DNA of 64,000 nt, taken from assembly GCF_020707215.1 (NCBI RefSeq), contig NZ_JAJFET010000002.1:62001-126000 (forward strand), written 5' to 3'. Position numbers and translations under genes: made by a program. The notes beneath the pieces were generated by a model. It was not told the DNA's origin. It did no database searches and saw only the letters and a list, made by a program, of their open reading frames with translations. The stretch is from Sphingomonas sp. PL-96 (lineage in GTDB: Bacteria; Pseudomonadota; Alphaproteobacteria; Sphingomonadales; Sphingomonadaceae). Numbering within the stretch: position 1 is the stretch's first letter; every line of letters begins with the position of its first letter. Below are positions 7,744 through 17,492 of this stretch, piece by piece.

Positions 7744-9003
7744 TTGGAACTCGTCCCCACCGCTTGCCCTTCCCGCGGCCGTCACGTGCGCATCAACGGC
7801 CTGCTGGAACAGGCATGGCGCCGCGGCTGGCTGTCGCGACCGGTGCTGGAGCCGGACCATCTGGTGGCGACGGCGCGCGCGCGGACGGGGCTGCAGGATC
7901 TGGGCAGCGGACCGGGGTGGCGCGATCGGTTGGAGCGGCTCACGGAGGCGCTGCATGCGCAGGCGGCGCTGTCGCCGCTGGGCACGGTCATTGCCTATGG
8001 CCAGCTGGTGTCGGCGCTTGCCGATCGAGCGCGGGTTCACGCGCTGTGGCGCCGGCATCCCGAAATCCTCGAGCAGCCGATCGCGCAGCCGATCATCGTG
8101 CTGGGCCAGATGCGGTCGGGGAGCACCCGGATGCAGCGGCTGCTCGCCTGCGATCCCGGGTTTGCGCACACGCGCTTCTTCGAAAGCTGGAACCCGGTGC
8201 CGATACAGCGCCGCAACTGGCTGGACGACCGTCGGGTACGCGCCTGGATCGGCCTGCGCTGCGCGCAGTGGCTGAATCCGGAGTTCCGCGTCGTTCATCC
8301 GACCGGCCTCACCCAGCCCGACGAGGAAATCGGGCTGCACAATGTCTCCGTCTTCGGGGCTGCGTTCGAGGCGCAGTGGCGCATCCCGAGCTTCGCTGCC
8401 GCCGGCGAGCGCATGGACACGCGCGCGGTCTATGCCGAGTTCCGGCGGCTGCTCCAGACCGTGGCCTGGCTGCGCAAGGACAGGTCCGCGCGCCCCTGGG
8501 TGCTGAAGCTGCCGCAGTTCAGCCAGGATCTCGACTCGCTGCTGGCCGCCTTTCCCGACGCGCGTCTCGTCTGCCTCGACCGGCCGGCGGGGGCACTGGT
8601 CGCCTCTTCCGCATCGCTGGCGCATGGGCAGATGACGGTACAGTCCGACGCGGTCGACCGCCGCTGGATCGGGGCGGAGTGGCTGCGCAAGGTGGCGCTA
8701 CGCCAGCAGCGGATGACCGAGGCGCGGGCACGGGCGGATGTGCCGCAGGTGGATGTCGGCTTCCACGCGATGAACCAGGACTGGGAAGGCGAAATGCGCC
8801 GCGTCTATGCGATGCTCGGCCTGCCGCTGACGGAGGCGGTGCGCGGGCGCATGGCGCGCTACCTGGCCCAGCCGCGCCACAAGCGGCTGGCGGGACATCG
8901 CTACACGCTTGCCGACTTCGGGCTGAGCGAGGGGCAGGTCCAACGGGCCATGAACGCCGCGACCGCGCCTGTGCCGCCGCGGCGGGTACGAGCGGTCGCT
9001 TAG
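7744..9003 (+). CDS. Sulfotransferase family protein
   Basis: A 419-residue protein. The PAPS-binding P-loop is IIVLGQMRSGSTRMQRLL, with GQMRSGST at 121-128. A FFESWNPVP segment and LKLPQFSQDLDSLLAAFPDA follow, the latter being the usual 'LK.P.H...l..l...fPdA' block of Sulfotransfer_3-type enzymes. A TTG start at 7744 is favoured because GGAGGTCACCC puts a strong ribosome-binding site 7 bases upstream. The substrate is unknown. Such enzymes sulfate lipids, sugars or peptides. Confidence 0.8.
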   Translation: MELVPTACPSRGRHVRINGLLEQAWRRGWLSRPVLEPDHLVATARARTGLQDLGSGPGWRDRLERLTEALHAQAALSPLGTVIAYGQLVSALADRARVHALWRRHPEILEQPIAQPIIVLGQMRSGSTRMQRLLACDPGFAHTRFFESWNPVPIQRRNWLDDRRVRAWIGLRCAQWLNPEFRVVHPTGLTQPDEEIGLHNVSVFGAAFEAQWRIPSFAAAGERMDTRAVYAEFRRLLQTVAWLRKDRSARPWVLKLPQFSQDLDSLLAAFPDARLVCLDRPAGALVASSASLAHGQMTVQSDAVDRRWIGAEWLRKVALRQQRMTEARARADVPQVDVGFHAMNQDWEGEMRRVYAMLGLPLTEAVRGRMARYLAQPRHKRLAGHRYTLADFGLSEGQVQRAMNAATAPVPPRRVRAVA

Positions 9004-9010
9004 CGCCGCC

Positions 9011-9940
9011 TCAGCGCCACAGCGGCGTCTGTTCGCTCAGCGTGTTGCGGATGGTGGTGGCGGCGACGCCGGCCTCGCCCATCGCGTGGCTGATCTGGTC
9101 CAGACCCTTCACCACGTCGCCCGCGGCGAACAGGCCGGGCACCGACGTGCGCTGGTGGTCGTCCACTTCCAGGCAGCCGTCGTCGCTTGCGCGTGCACCG
9201 GCCTCCACCGCCAGGTGCGAGCGGATGCGCGAGCCGAGCGCGGGATAGACGCTGTCGAACGCCATGCGCCCACCGGCGGTGTCGAGCGCCAGCTGGTCGC
9301 CCTCGATCGCGAAGCCGCCGCATGGGCCGTCGACTCGGGCAATACCGGCAGCGTCGAGCTTGGCCGCGCACGCATCGTCCAGGCCATGCTCGGCTTCGGG
9401 GGCAATCAGCGTCACGTCGCGGGTATAGCCACGCAGGAACAGCGCCTCGCGCATGCCATGGTCGCCAGTACCGATCACGCCCACGCGCTTGTCGGTGACT
9501 TCATAGCCGTCGCAGATCGGGCAGTAGCGCAGCAGCCCACGGACAAGCGCGGCGTCGTGAACGTCGTTTGGCAGGCTTTTGGGTCGATGGTTCACCACGC
9601 CCGTCGCCAGCAGCACGGTGCGCGCGCGGGCCACACGATCGCCGATGCGCACTGCAAAGCCGTCCTCGTCGCGCGAGAGGCCCGTGACTTCCGCCAGTTC
9701 CCGGTGCGCGCCGTAGCGTTTGGCCTGGTCGTGCATCAGGCGGAGCAGTTCGGTGCCCTTGATCCCCTCTGGATAGCCAGCGTGGTTGTGGGTGCACGGA
9801 ATCATCGCCGCGCGGCTGGAGCCGCAGTCGAACAGCCGGATCGAGAGGTGGAAGCGCGCCAGGTAAATGGCGGCGGTCAGCCCGGCCGGACCCGCACCGA
9901 TAATGATGCAGTCGTCGGGCTGCGTCTGGGAACTTGTCAT
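9011..9940 (-). CDS. Thioredoxin-reductase-like FAD/NAD(P)-dependent oxidoreductase
   Basis: A 309-residue flavoprotein. The FAD dinucleotide motif is [13 protein letters not shown] (residues 12-24), a second dinucleotide motif is [10 protein letters not shown], and the C-terminal FAD site is [16 protein letters not shown] redox pair (C140, C143) sits where thioredoxin reductase has CATC, so thiol-disulfide chemistry is likely. The partner protein is unknown, and a ferredoxin/flavodoxin-reductase-like role is less likely given the cysteines. The ATG at 9940 follows GGAGACAGG; the ATG at 9970 would overlap the divergent trmD start. Confidence 0.85.
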   Translation of the reverse strand: MTSSQTQPDDCIIIGAGPAGLTAAIYLARFHLSIRLFDCGSSRAAMIPCTHNHAGYPEGIKGTELLRLMHDQAKRYGAHRELAEVTGLSRDEDGFAVRIGDRVARARTVLLATGVVNHRPKSLPNDVHDAALVRGLLRYCPICDGYEVTDKRVGVIGTGDHGMREALFLRGYTRDVTLIAPEAEHGLDDACAAKLDAAGIARVDGPCGGFAIEGDQLALDTAGGRMAFDSVYPALGSRIRSHLAVEAGARASDDGCLEVDDHQRTSVPGLFAAGDVVKGLDQISHAMGEAGVAATTIRNTLSEQTPLWR

Positions 9941-9968
9941 CCTGTCTCCACCGGTCAATGGGCGGCGC

Positions 9969-10700
9969 ATGACCTTTGCCGCTACCGTCCTAACGCTTTA
10001 CCCGGAGATGTTTCCCGGCCCACTCGGCACTTCGCTTGCCGGCCGTGCGCTGCGCGAGGAACGCTGGTCGCTGGAAACGGTGCAGATTCGCGACTTTGCC
10101 ACCGACAAGCACCGCTCGGTGGACGACACGCCGGCCGGCGGCGGGGCGGGGATGGTGATGCGCGCCGACGTGCTTGCCGCCGCGCTCGACAGCGTCGCCG
10201 ACGACCGTCCGGTGATCGCTATGAGCCCGCGCGGTCGCCCGCTCGACCAGCAACGGGTGCGGGCACTGGCGCAAGGGCCGGGGGTCACCGTGCTGTGCGG
10301 GCGCTTCGAGGGCTATGACGAGCGGCTGTTCGAAGCACGCGACATCGAGCTCGTGTCGATCGGCGACTATGTCCTGTCGGGCGGCGAGATGGGCGCGCTG
10401 GTGCTGCTCGATGCTTGCATTCGACTGCTCCCCGGCGTAATGGGCGCCGCTTCCAGCGGGGATGACGAGAGCTTCGAAACGGGGCTGCTCGAATATCCGC
10501 AATATACCCGACCAGTGACATGGGAAGGGCGCACGATCCCCGAAGTGCTGCGATCGGGGGATCATGCGAAGATCGCGGCCTGGCGAAAGCACAGGTCCGA
10601 GGTCGATACACGGCTACGGAGGCCGGATCTGTGGGAGCGCCATGAGGGCGCTCGGGTCCGACCTCCCTCTGGCGCGCGGCGACATGACGAGGAAGACTGA
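9969..10700 (+). CDS. trmD: tRNA (guanine-N1-)-methyltransferase TrmD
   Basis: A 243-residue SPOUT methyltransferase that makes m1G37 in tRNAs reading CNN and some GGN codons, preventing frameshifts. Visible motifs are [27 protein letters not shown], the knot segment [12 protein letters not shown] and [11 protein letters not shown]. The C-terminal [19 protein letters not shown] helix binds tRNA. The ATG at 9969 gives the family start [12 protein letters not shown]. rplS starts one base after the trmD stop, so the two are almost certainly cotranscribed. Confidence 0.97.
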   Translation: MTFAATVLTLYPEMFPGPLGTSLAGRALREERWSLETVQIRDFATDKHRSVDDTPAGGGAGMVMRADVLAAALDSVADDRPVIAMSPRGRPLDQQRVRALAQGPGVTVLCGRFEGYDERLFEARDIELVSIGDYVLSGGEMGALVLLDACIRLLPGVMGAASSGDDESFETGLLEYPQYTRPVTWEGRTIPEVLRSGDHAKIAAWRKHRSEVDTRLRRPDLWERHEGARVRPPSGARRHDEED

Positions 10701-10701
10701 C

Positions 10702-11094
10702 ATGAACCTCATCCAGACGCTCGAAGCCGAGCAGATCGCCAAGTTCAACGAGGCGAACAAGATTCCGGAATTCCGCGCGGGCGACACGCTGCGCGTTGGC
10801 GTGAAGGTCGTCGAAGGCGAGCGCAAGCGCGTCCAGAACTACGAAGGCGTGTGCATCGCGCGTTCGAACAAGGGCATGGGCTCGTCGTTCACCGTCCGCA
10901 AGATCAGCTTCGGTGAGGGCGTCGAGCGCGTCTTCCCGCTGTACTCGCCGAACATCGACTCGATCGAGGTCGTGCGTCGCGGTGTGGTGCGTCGTGCGAA
11001 GCTCTATTATCTGCGTGGCCGCACCGGCAAGTCGGCGCGTATCGCCGAGCGTCGCGATCCGCGTCCGTCCGACAAGGCTGCTGCCGCCGAGTAA
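10702..11094 (+). CDS. rplS: 50S ribosomal protein L19
   Basis: A 130-residue L19. [34 protein letters not shown] and [18 protein letters not shown] are diagnostic. The ATG at 10702 is one base after the trmD stop and gives the family N-terminus. The tail is Asp/Lys/Ala-rich. The last gene of the ribosomal cluster, closed by a hairpin terminator. Confidence 0.97.
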   Translation: MNLIQTLEAEQIAKFNEANKIPEFRAGDTLRVGVKVVEGERKRVQNYEGVCIARSNKGMGSSFTVRKISFGEGVERVFPLYSPNIDSIEVVRRGVVRRAKLYYLRGRTGKSARIAERRDPRPSDKAAAAE

Positions 11095-11121
11095 TCGGCC
11101 GGCGCCATCGGCACCGCTTGA

Positions 11122-11160
11122 GAGGGGCGTGGGAGGCGAGAGCTTCCCGCGCCCCCTTTT
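11122..11160 (+). terminator. Intrinsic terminator after rplS
   Basis: GGGGCGTGGGA (11124-11134) pairs with TCCCGCGCCCC (11145-11155), allowing one G-T pair, around a short loop. TTTT follows. It lies 28 bases after the rplS stop. Confidence 0.85.
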
Positions 11161-11272
11161 GCGTGCGCGCCGTTTTCTTTGGTTCGTCCGTGCTTTACCC
11201 GAGGGACCGGGGTCGCGATAACGCGGGCCTGGCGCCTGCGTCCGCAGGTGCGTTCCACGGAGATGCGGCGGG

Positions 11273-13558
11273 ATGTTGAAATGGGTGTTGGGCGTTGCGA
11301 TGCTGTCGAGTGGAACCGCTGCCATGGCCGCTGATCTGGCGCAGGCGCCGCAGCCCCCGGCGGTGACGCAGGCGGCCCGCGACGCGCAGCAGACGCTGAC
11401 GCTCGCGCGCGTGTTCGCCAGCCCCGACTTGAACGGCACGGCGCCGCGCAACCTGCAGATCTCGCCCGACGGCCGCTATGTGACCGTGCTGCGCAACCGG
11501 TCGGACGAGAAGGAGCGCTTCGACCTCTGGGCGATGGACACGACCAGCGGCGAATGGCGGATGCTGGTCGATTCCAAGAAGGTGGGATCGGGCGCCGAGC
11601 TTTCGGAGGCCGAGAAGATGCAGCGCGAGCGGGCGCGCATCGCAGGGTCGCAGGGCATCGTCGCCTATGACTTCGCGCCCGATGGTCGGTCGATCCTGGT
11701 TCCGCTGGACGGCGACCTGTTCCTCGCGACGCTGGACGGGCAGGTCCGCCGGCTGACCGAGACCCAGGCGGGCGAGCTCAACCCGCTGGTGAGCCCCAAG
11801 GGTCGCTTCGTGAGCTTCGTGCGCGACCAGAATGTCTTCGTGCAGCCGCTCGCCGGCGGGGCCGCCCAGGCAGTGACGACCGAAGGCGCGGGCACCGTCC
11901 ACTTCGGTGAGGCCGAGTTCGTCGCGCAGGAGGAAATGCACCGCACCACCGGCTATTGGTGGTCGCCCGACGAGCGCTACATCGCGGTCGAGCGCTTCGA
12001 CGAGGCGCCGGTCAAGGTGTTCAGCCGTGCCGCGATCGGCGCCACCGGGACCAAGGTTTATGACCAGCGCTACCCGGCGGCGGGCACCCCCAACGCCCTG
12101 GTCGACCTCTATGTCCTGAAGCCGGACGGCTCGGGCAAGGTGAAGGTCGACCTGGGGAGCGATCCGGACATCTATCTCGCCCGCGTCGACTGGCTGCCGG
12201 ACGGCTCGGCGATGCTGGTCCAGCGCCAGACCCGCGACCAGAAGCGGCTCGACATGCTGCGGGTCGACCCCGCCACGGGCAAGTCGACGGTGCTGTTCAC
12301 CGAGACGGCAGGCGAGCGCAGCTGGATCAACCTGTCCGACGCCTATCGCGTGATGCAGGACGGGAGCCTCATCTGGCGGTCCGAGCGCGACGGCTTCGGC
12401 CATCTCTACCGCTGGAAGGCGGGCAAGTGGACGCAGCTGACCAAGGGCGACTGGGTCGTCCAGGCGCTGGTCGGCGTGGACGAGGCCAAGGGACGGCTGT
12501 TCTTCACCGGCAACAAGGATGATGTGCTCGAGCAGCACCTCTATGCGCTCGACCTCAAGCGGCCGGGCAGCGTCACCCGGCTCACGGAGAAGGGCTGGTG
12601 GAACGGTGCGACCATGGACGGTGCGGCGAGCCGCTTCCTGATCACGCGCTCCAACCCCGGCCAGCCGGCGCAGGTGTATCTCGCCGACGTCACCGGCAAG
12701 CGGATCGCCTGGGTCAACGAGAATGCGATTGCGCCGGACCACCCCTATTATCCGTTCGCGGCCAGCCACCGGGAGACCCAGTTCGGCACGATCAAGGCCG
12801 CCGACGGATCGACGCTGCACTGGGAGATGATCACGCCGCCGCTGGAGCCGGGCAAGAAATATCCCGTGTTCTTCCAGCATTATGGCGGCCCCGGCACCGG
12901 ACAGCAGGTGACTCGCGGCTGGCAGGGGGCGCTGCCGCAGTATCTGGTCGACCAGGGCTGGATCTTCTTCCAGATCGACAATCGCGGCTCGTACAACCGC
13001 GGCACGGCGTTCGAGAACCAGATCTATCACGCGATGGGCACGGTCGAGGTCGAGGACCAGCTGGCGGGCGCCAACTATCTCAAGACGCTGCCGTTCGTGG
13101 ATCCGGCCAAGATCGCGACCTATGGCTGGTCCTATGGCGGGTACATGTCGCTCAAGATGCTGGAGAAGACGCCGGGCGTCTATGCAGCGGCAGTGGCGGG
13201 GGCGCCGGTCACCGACTGGGGCCTGTATGACACGCATTACACCGAGCGCTACCTGGGCGATCCGCGCACCGATCCGCAGAGCTATGCCGGATCGAGCGTG
13301 GTGACGGAGGCGTCGAAGATCCGCGATCCGCTGCTGCTGATCCACGGCATGGCCGACGACAATGTCTTCCTCGATAACTCGACGCTGTTCGCCGCCGAGA
13401 TGCAGCGCACGGCGACGCCGTTCGAGATGATGTTCTACCCCGGCAACACCCACCGGGTGGGCGGACCGGGGGTGAGCGAGCATCTTTGGAAGACGATCCT
13501 GTCGTTCCTCGACCGCAATGTTGTTGCGCCAAAGCCGCAGGAGGCGGCAGGAAAGTAA
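11273..13558 (+). CDS. Exported S9 family dipeptidyl-peptidase IV-like serine peptidase
   Basis: A 761-residue protein with a signal peptide (about residues 1-20, ending AAMA). A DPP IV-type beta-propeller N-terminal domain follows, with SPDGRYV and FGEAEFVAQEEMHRTTGYWWSPD. The latter has the paired-glutamate helix that anchors the substrate N-terminus in DPP IV. The C-terminal hydrolase has the nucleophile in GWSYGGYMS (Ser620), Asp near 695-696 (MADDNVF) and His727 (NTHRVGG). It is predicted to remove N-terminal X-Pro or X-Ala dipeptides in the periplasm. It is monocistronic, with a terminator before it. Confidence 0.92.
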   Translation: MLKWVLGVAMLSSGTAAMAADLAQAPQPPAVTQAARDAQQTLTLARVFASPDLNGTAPRNLQISPDGRYVTVLRNRSDEKERFDLWAMDTTSGEWRMLVDSKKVGSGAELSEAEKMQRERARIAGSQGIVAYDFAPDGRSILVPLDGDLFLATLDGQVRRLTETQAGELNPLVSPKGRFVSFVRDQNVFVQPLAGGAAQAVTTEGAGTVHFGEAEFVAQEEMHRTTGYWWSPDERYIAVERFDEAPVKVFSRAAIGATGTKVYDQRYPAAGTPNALVDLYVLKPDGSGKVKVDLGSDPDIYLARVDWLPDGSAMLVQRQTRDQKRLDMLRVDPATGKSTVLFTETAGERSWINLSDAYRVMQDGSLIWRSERDGFGHLYRWKAGKWTQLTKGDWVVQALVGVDEAKGRLFFTGNKDDVLEQHLYALDLKRPGSVTRLTEKGWWNGATMDGAASRFLITRSNPGQPAQVYLADVTGKRIAWVNENAIAPDHPYYPFAASHRETQFGTIKAADGSTLHWEMITPPLEPGKKYPVFFQHYGGPGTGQQVTRGWQGALPQYLVDQGWIFFQIDNRGSYNRGTAFENQIYHAMGTVEVEDQLAGANYLKTLPFVDPAKIATYGWSYGGYMSLKMLEKTPGVYAAAVAGAPVTDWGLYDTHYTERYLGDPRTDPQSYAGSSVVTEASKIRDPLLLIHGMADDNVFLDNSTLFAAEMQRTATPFEMMFYPGNTHRVGGPGVSEHLWKTILSFLDRNVVAPKPQEAAGK

Positions 13559-13623
13559 CGCTTGGTTGCCGCGGCGCGCGAGAAGGTCTAGCGCCGCGGC
13601 ATTGCATGCGAGTGGAGTGAGTG

Positions 13624-14652
13624 ATGGGGTATCGGGTGGTGGTCGCGGGCGCGACGGGCAATGTCGGGCGCGAGATGCTCAACATCCTGGCGGAACGCGA
13701 GTTTCCGATTGACGAGCTGGCGGTGCTCGCCTCGTCGCGGTCGGTCGGCGACACGGTCGATTTCGGCGAGACCGGCAAGCAGTACAAGATCCAGAACATC
13801 GAGCATTTCGATGCCACCGGCTGGGACATGGCGCTGTTCGCGATCGGCTCCGAAGCCACCAAGGTCTATGCGCCCAAGTTCGCCGCCGCCGGCTGCACGG
13901 TGATCGACAATTCGTCGCTGTACCGCATGGACCCGGACGTGCCGCTGATCGTGCCCGAGGTGAACCCGGAGGCGATCGACGGCTATCGCGCGAAGAACAT
14001 CATTGCGAACCCGAACTGCTCGACCGCGCAGATGGTGGTGGCGTTGAAGCCGCTGCATGACGCCGCCAAGATCAAGCGCGTGGTCGTCGCGACTTACCAA
14101 TCGGTGTCGGGCGCGGGCAAGGCCGGCATGGACGAGCTGTTCGAGCAGAGCCGCAACATCTTTGTCGGCGATCCGGCCGAAGCGAAGAAGTTCACCAAGC
14201 AGATCGCCTTCAACGTGATCCCGCACATCGACAGCTTCCTGGACGACGGTTCGACCAAGGAAGAGTGGAAGATGGTGGTCGAGACCAAGAAGATCCTCGA
14301 CACCAAGATCAAGGTGGTCGCGACCTGCGTGCGCGTGCCGGTGTTTGTCGGCCATTCGGAAGCGATCAACATCGAATTCGAGAACGAGATCTCGGCCGAG
14401 GAAGCGCAGAACATCCTGCGCGAAGCGCCCGGCGTCATGCTGGTCGATAAGCGCGAGGACGGCGGCTACATCACGCCGATCGAATGCGTCGGCGAGTTCG
14501 CGACCTATATCAGCCGCGTCCGCGAGGATTCGACCGTCGACAACGGCCTGGCGCTGTGGTGCGTGAGCGACAATCTGCGCAAGGGCGCGGCGCTGAACGC
14601 GGTGCAGATCGCCGAGCTGCTCGGCCGCCGGCACTTGAAGAAGGCGGATTAA
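13624..14652 (+). CDS. asd: Aspartate-semialdehyde dehydrogenase
   Basis: A 342-residue NADPH-dependent enzyme that reduces aspartyl phosphate to aspartate semialdehyde, the branch point for lysine/diaminopimelate, threonine and methionine. The N-terminal VAGATGNVGREML binds the nucleotide. The catalytic cysteine is in NPNCSTAQ (Cys132), and RVPVFVGHSEAINIEFE and the C-terminal DNLRKGAALNAVQIAELL segment match the family. The ATG at 13624 immediately follows an in-frame GTG at 13621; either could initiate. A REP-like palindrome pair lies downstream. Confidence 0.96.
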   Translation: MGYRVVVAGATGNVGREMLNILAEREFPIDELAVLASSRSVGDTVDFGETGKQYKIQNIEHFDATGWDMALFAIGSEATKVYAPKFAAAGCTVIDNSSLYRMDPDVPLIVPEVNPEAIDGYRAKNIIANPNCSTAQMVVALKPLHDAAKIKRVVVATYQSVSGAGKAGMDELFEQSRNIFVGDPAEAKKFTKQIAFNVIPHIDSFLDDGSTKEEWKMVVETKKILDTKIKVVATCVRVPVFVGHSEAINIEFENEISAEEAQNILREAPGVMLVDKREDGGYITPIECVGEFATYISRVREDSTVDNGLALWCVSDNLRKGAALNAVQIAELLGRRHLKKAD

Positions 14653-14674
14653 GAGCGGTACCGCGCCCGTGCTC

Positions 14675-14760
14675 GGGCTCCCGCGCAGGCGGGAGCCCAG
14701 GGTTCCACGCGCCTGAGGTGCGACGTTCTGCTTGGCCCCGGCTTCCCGCCTGCGCGGGAA
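14675..14760. repeat. Inverted pair of REP-like palindromes between asd and the YitT gene
   Basis: The first palindrome is GGGCTCCCGC-GCAG-GCGGGAGCCC (14675-14698). The second is TTCCCGC-CTGC-GCGGGAA (14743-14760). The loops, GCAG and CTGC, are reverse complements, so the two units are in opposite orientation, as in BIME-type pairs. They sit between convergent genes, where such units often also stop transcription. No RAYT transposase gene lies nearby. Confidence 0.7.
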
Positions 14761-14770
14761 CACGGGTCGC

Positions 14771-15394
14771 TCAATATCCCGTGTAGCGACCCGGCCGGTG
14801 CCAGGCGATCAGGATGCCGCTGATGGCGGCAGCGCTGAGGATCGACCACCCCAGCCGCTCGGCCGAGACTACCGGGATCGCCAGCGCCAGGATGACGACG
14901 TCGAGCGCGATCTGGGTACGGCCGGCGTTCCAGCCGCGTTCGCGCTGCAGCCATAGCGTCAGCACGCCGGTGCCGCCCACGGCAGCGTCATGGCGGGCGA
15001 GCGACAGGATCCCCATGCCGATCACGGTCCCGCCCACCAGCGCTGCAAACAGCGGGTGCACGTTGCTGACGTCAAAGGCATAGGGCCGGATCGCCGAGAA
15101 CAGCGCGATGCCGGCGTTCACGGCGATCGAGCGCAGGGTGAAACGCGCGCCCATCACCTTCCAGGCGAACGCGAAGAAGGGGAGGTTGATGATCGTGAAC
15201 AGCACCCCCGGGGGCAGCGGCACCAAATAGGAGACGAGCAGCGCAACCCCTGCGATGCCGCCCGTCACCAGTCCTGCCGCCTTCAGGAACACCAGCCCCA
15301 GCACCAGCAGCGTGCAGCCGACGAACATCGCATAAAGATCCTCCGCACGGCTGTGCGGGATGCCGTCGGGGCGGGGGCGGCGGGCAGACGTCAT
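14771..15394 (-). CDS. YitT/DUF161-type membrane protein
   Basis: A 207-residue inner-membrane protein with five or six hydrophobic segments. It has the family pattern of an N-terminal FLKAAGLVTGGIAGVALL segment, then NLPFFAFAW and GTVIGMGILSLARHDAAVGGTGVL. DUF161/YitT proteins are of unknown function, sometimes annotated as potential transporters. This one lacks the cytosolic DUF2179 domain that many homologues carry. The ATG at 15394 precedes the first plausible membrane segment; an upstream in-frame ATG at 15484 would add a non-conserved leader. Confidence 0.75.
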   Translation of the reverse strand: MTSARRPRPDGIPHSRAEDLYAMFVGCTLLVLGLVFLKAAGLVTGGIAGVALLVSYLVPLPPGVLFTIINLPFFAFAWKVMGARFTLRSIAVNAGIALFSAIRPYAFDVSNVHPLFAALVGGTVIGMGILSLARHDAAVGGTGVLTLWLQRERGWNAGRTQIALDVVILALAIPVVSAERLGWSILSAAAISGILIAWHRPGRYTGY

Positions 15395-15702
15395 CAAGAG
15401 CTTTCGAAAGGAGCCGGAAGCCTGATGACGTTGCGTGTAGCCGCTCGTCCTGAAGTGCCATCGCGCGAAGTCGGAATGGCACATCGAAGGACCGCAATCG
15501 GTGCTTCGACACGGCCCTTCGACACGCCCAGTCGCAGCTCAGTACGAACGGTTCCACGTGCAGTCATCCTGCTCAAGGCAGGTTGCGCCTCTCCCAAAGC
15601 GTCTGTTTCGACGCGGCCCCTATCGCGGGCCCGGCGCGGCGTCCATGGGATGTCCGCGGGTCGCGGGGGGAGCGGTGGCCAGCCGCTCCCGAACCTCCAC
15701 CT
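15395..15702. other. Intergenic region of 308 bases between two minus-strand genes
   Basis: No gene with family support is visible. It contains one member of the 54-base dispersed repeat family (15499-15552). Downstream of that is a G/C-rich stretch with no recognisable promoter or terminator. Confidence 0.6.
15499..15552 (-). repeat. Copy of the 54-base dispersed repeat family
   Basis: Read on the minus strand this aligns without gaps to 48013-48066. Shared blocks are ACCGTT, CTGAG, TGTCGAAG, GCCGT and TCGAAGCA at identical spacing. It is the most diverged of the four copies seen. Confidence 0.65.
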
Positions 15703-17370
15703 TTACTTGCGCTGCGATGCGCTTTCCTCACGCGTGGCGCGGAACTCGCTGTCCGCGGACCAGTTCGGCCAGACGCGGCTGTTCGCCAGGCGGTCGCCGA
15801 GATTGTAGAGCAGGGTCAGGTCTCCCTGCCAGCTGCCGGTGTTCCAGCTCGCATCATATTCGTCGGCCGGCTGGTGATAGCGGTCGCGCGTGTAGAGATC
15901 GGCCAGTTCCTTGCCGCGCGCGGCGCCGCCGTTCACCAACTCCTGGCCCGCGTCATAGGAGATTGCCGGCACGCCCCGCTTGGCGAAGGGGAAGTGATCG
16001 GAGCGGTAGAAGCTGCCCGCCTCCGGTCGCGCGTCGGGCGTATAGTGGCGGCCGAACTTGCCGGCTTCCTCGGTCAGCATGGTGAGCAGGTCGAGCTTGG
16101 CCGCGCCCGAGATGCTGAAGTCGCTGGTCTTTTCGACCGCAAACGGTCCGTCCATGTTGATCGCGCCGACCGTGGTGGCGAGGGGGCGCAGCGGATTGGC
16201 CGCATAATATTCGGAGCCGAGCAGCCCCTTTTCCTCCGCCGTTACGGCCAGGAACAGCACCGAGCGGTCGGGCTTGGGACCCGTGCCATAGGCGCGGGCG
16301 AGCTCGAGCAGCGCGGCCACGCCCGAGGCATTGTCGAGCGCGCCATTGTAGATGGTGTCGCCCTTCGCGTCTGCCGCGCCAACGCCCAGATGGTCCCAGT
16401 GCGCCGAATAGATCACCGTTTCGTCCGGGTGGCGGCTGCCGGGCAGGACGGCCGCGACATTGTGCGAGGTGATGACCTCCGGCTTCACCTGATAGTTCGC
16501 GGTCATGGTCGCCTTGAGCGGCATCGGGCGGAAGTCCGCCTTGCGCGCCGCCGCCTTGGCCGCCTCGAGGCTGGTGCCGGATGCCTGGAACAGCTGGGCC
16601 GCCAGATCCTTCTGGATCCAGCCCTCCATCGGCGTGTGCGCCTGCGTCGGATCGGCGCGGACGATGTCGAACATGGTGTTGGTGTTGGAGTTCTTGACCG
16701 TGGCCCAGCCGTAGGAAGCAGGCTCGCTCTCGTGGATCACCAGCACGCCGGCCGCGCCCTGACGCGCGGCTTCCTCATACTTGTAGGTCCAGCGGCCATA
16801 ATAGGTCATCAGCTTGCCGCCGAAATCACCTTCGCCGCCCTCGAAATCGGGGTCGTTGACCAGCACGACCAGGATCTTGCCCTTGAGATCGACGCCCTTG
16901 AAGTCGTCCCAGTTGCGCTCGGGCGCCTTCACGCCATAGCCGACGAACACCAGCGGTATCTGGTCGAGCTTGACCGAGGTCTGGCCGGTCGAGGCGGCGC
17001 GCACGGCGATCTGATCGCCCTGGGTCAGCGTACGGGCGGTGCCGCCGATCGCCATCGCCAGGCTGGGCGTGCCGACGATGTCGGAGCGCAGCAGCGGCAC
17101 GTCCTGGAAGAAGCTGCCCTTGTCTCCGGCCGGCTTCAGCCCCGCCGCCTTGAACTGGGCGGCGATGTAGTCGATCGTCTTGGTCTCAGCGCGGGTGGCG
17201 GGGCCTCGGCCTTCATATTCGTCGCTGGCGAGTGTCCGGATGTCGTTGGTGACCCGCGCGATGTCGAAGGCGGGCTTCTTGGCCGGAGCCGCGAACGCAG
17301 CAGGCGCGGTGCCGATCAATGCTGCGAGCACGAGCAGGCGCATCGAAGGGCGCGAAAAATGGAACGGCAT
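15703..17370 (-). CDS. Exported M28 family zinc peptidase with PA-type insert
   Basis: A 555-residue protein with a signal peptide (hydrophobic core RLLVLAALIGTAPAAFA). A protease-associated domain follows (GKILVVLVNDPDF, AAGVLVIHE). The M28 zinc site is visible: HWDH (His324, Asp326), the bridging Asp in NGALDNASGV, AEEKGLLGSEYY with the general-base Glu and a zinc Glu, Asp in INMDG, and a final His in RYHQPADEY. Predicted aminopeptidase in the periplasm. The ATG at 17370 is used; an ATG at 17343 would still keep the signal peptide. Confidence 0.9.
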   Translation of the reverse strand: MPFHFSRPSMRLLVLAALIGTAPAAFAAPAKKPAFDIARVTNDIRTLASDEYEGRGPATRAETKTIDYIAAQFKAAGLKPAGDKGSFFQDVPLLRSDIVGTPSLAMAIGGTARTLTQGDQIAVRAASTGQTSVKLDQIPLVFVGYGVKAPERNWDDFKGVDLKGKILVVLVNDPDFEGGEGDFGGKLMTYYGRWTYKYEEAARQGAAGVLVIHESEPASYGWATVKNSNTNTMFDIVRADPTQAHTPMEGWIQKDLAAQLFQASGTSLEAAKAAARKADFRPMPLKATMTANYQVKPEVITSHNVAAVLPGSRHPDETVIYSAHWDHLGVGAADAKGDTIYNGALDNASGVAALLELARAYGTGPKPDRSVLFLAVTAEEKGLLGSEYYAANPLRPLATTVGAINMDGPFAVEKTSDFSISGAAKLDLLTMLTEEAGKFGRHYTPDARPEAGSFYRSDHFPFAKRGVPAISYDAGQELVNGGAARGKELADLYTRDRYHQPADEYDASWNTGSWQGDLTLLYNLGDRLANSRVWPNWSADSEFRATREESASQRK

Positions 17371-17492
17371 GGGTGGAACGACTCCTGTGCGAAGCGACGA
17401 ACGGCGGGCAGGGCGGACGCCCTTGCCCCGCATGATGCCGAAGCGTCCGACAATGTCGAGGTGCAGCAAGCCGGAACAGAGGGAGAGATGCG

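Noticed and set aside
7509..9248. 579-codon plus-strand frame overlapping the sulfotransferase
   Set aside because: Gly/Arg/Ala-rich with no family features; the sulfotransferase frame has the PAPS loop.
11195..13483. 762-codon minus-strand frame opposite the DPP IV gene
   Set aside because: His/Arg/Asp-rich composition without motifs; the plus strand has a complete peptidase with catalytic triad.
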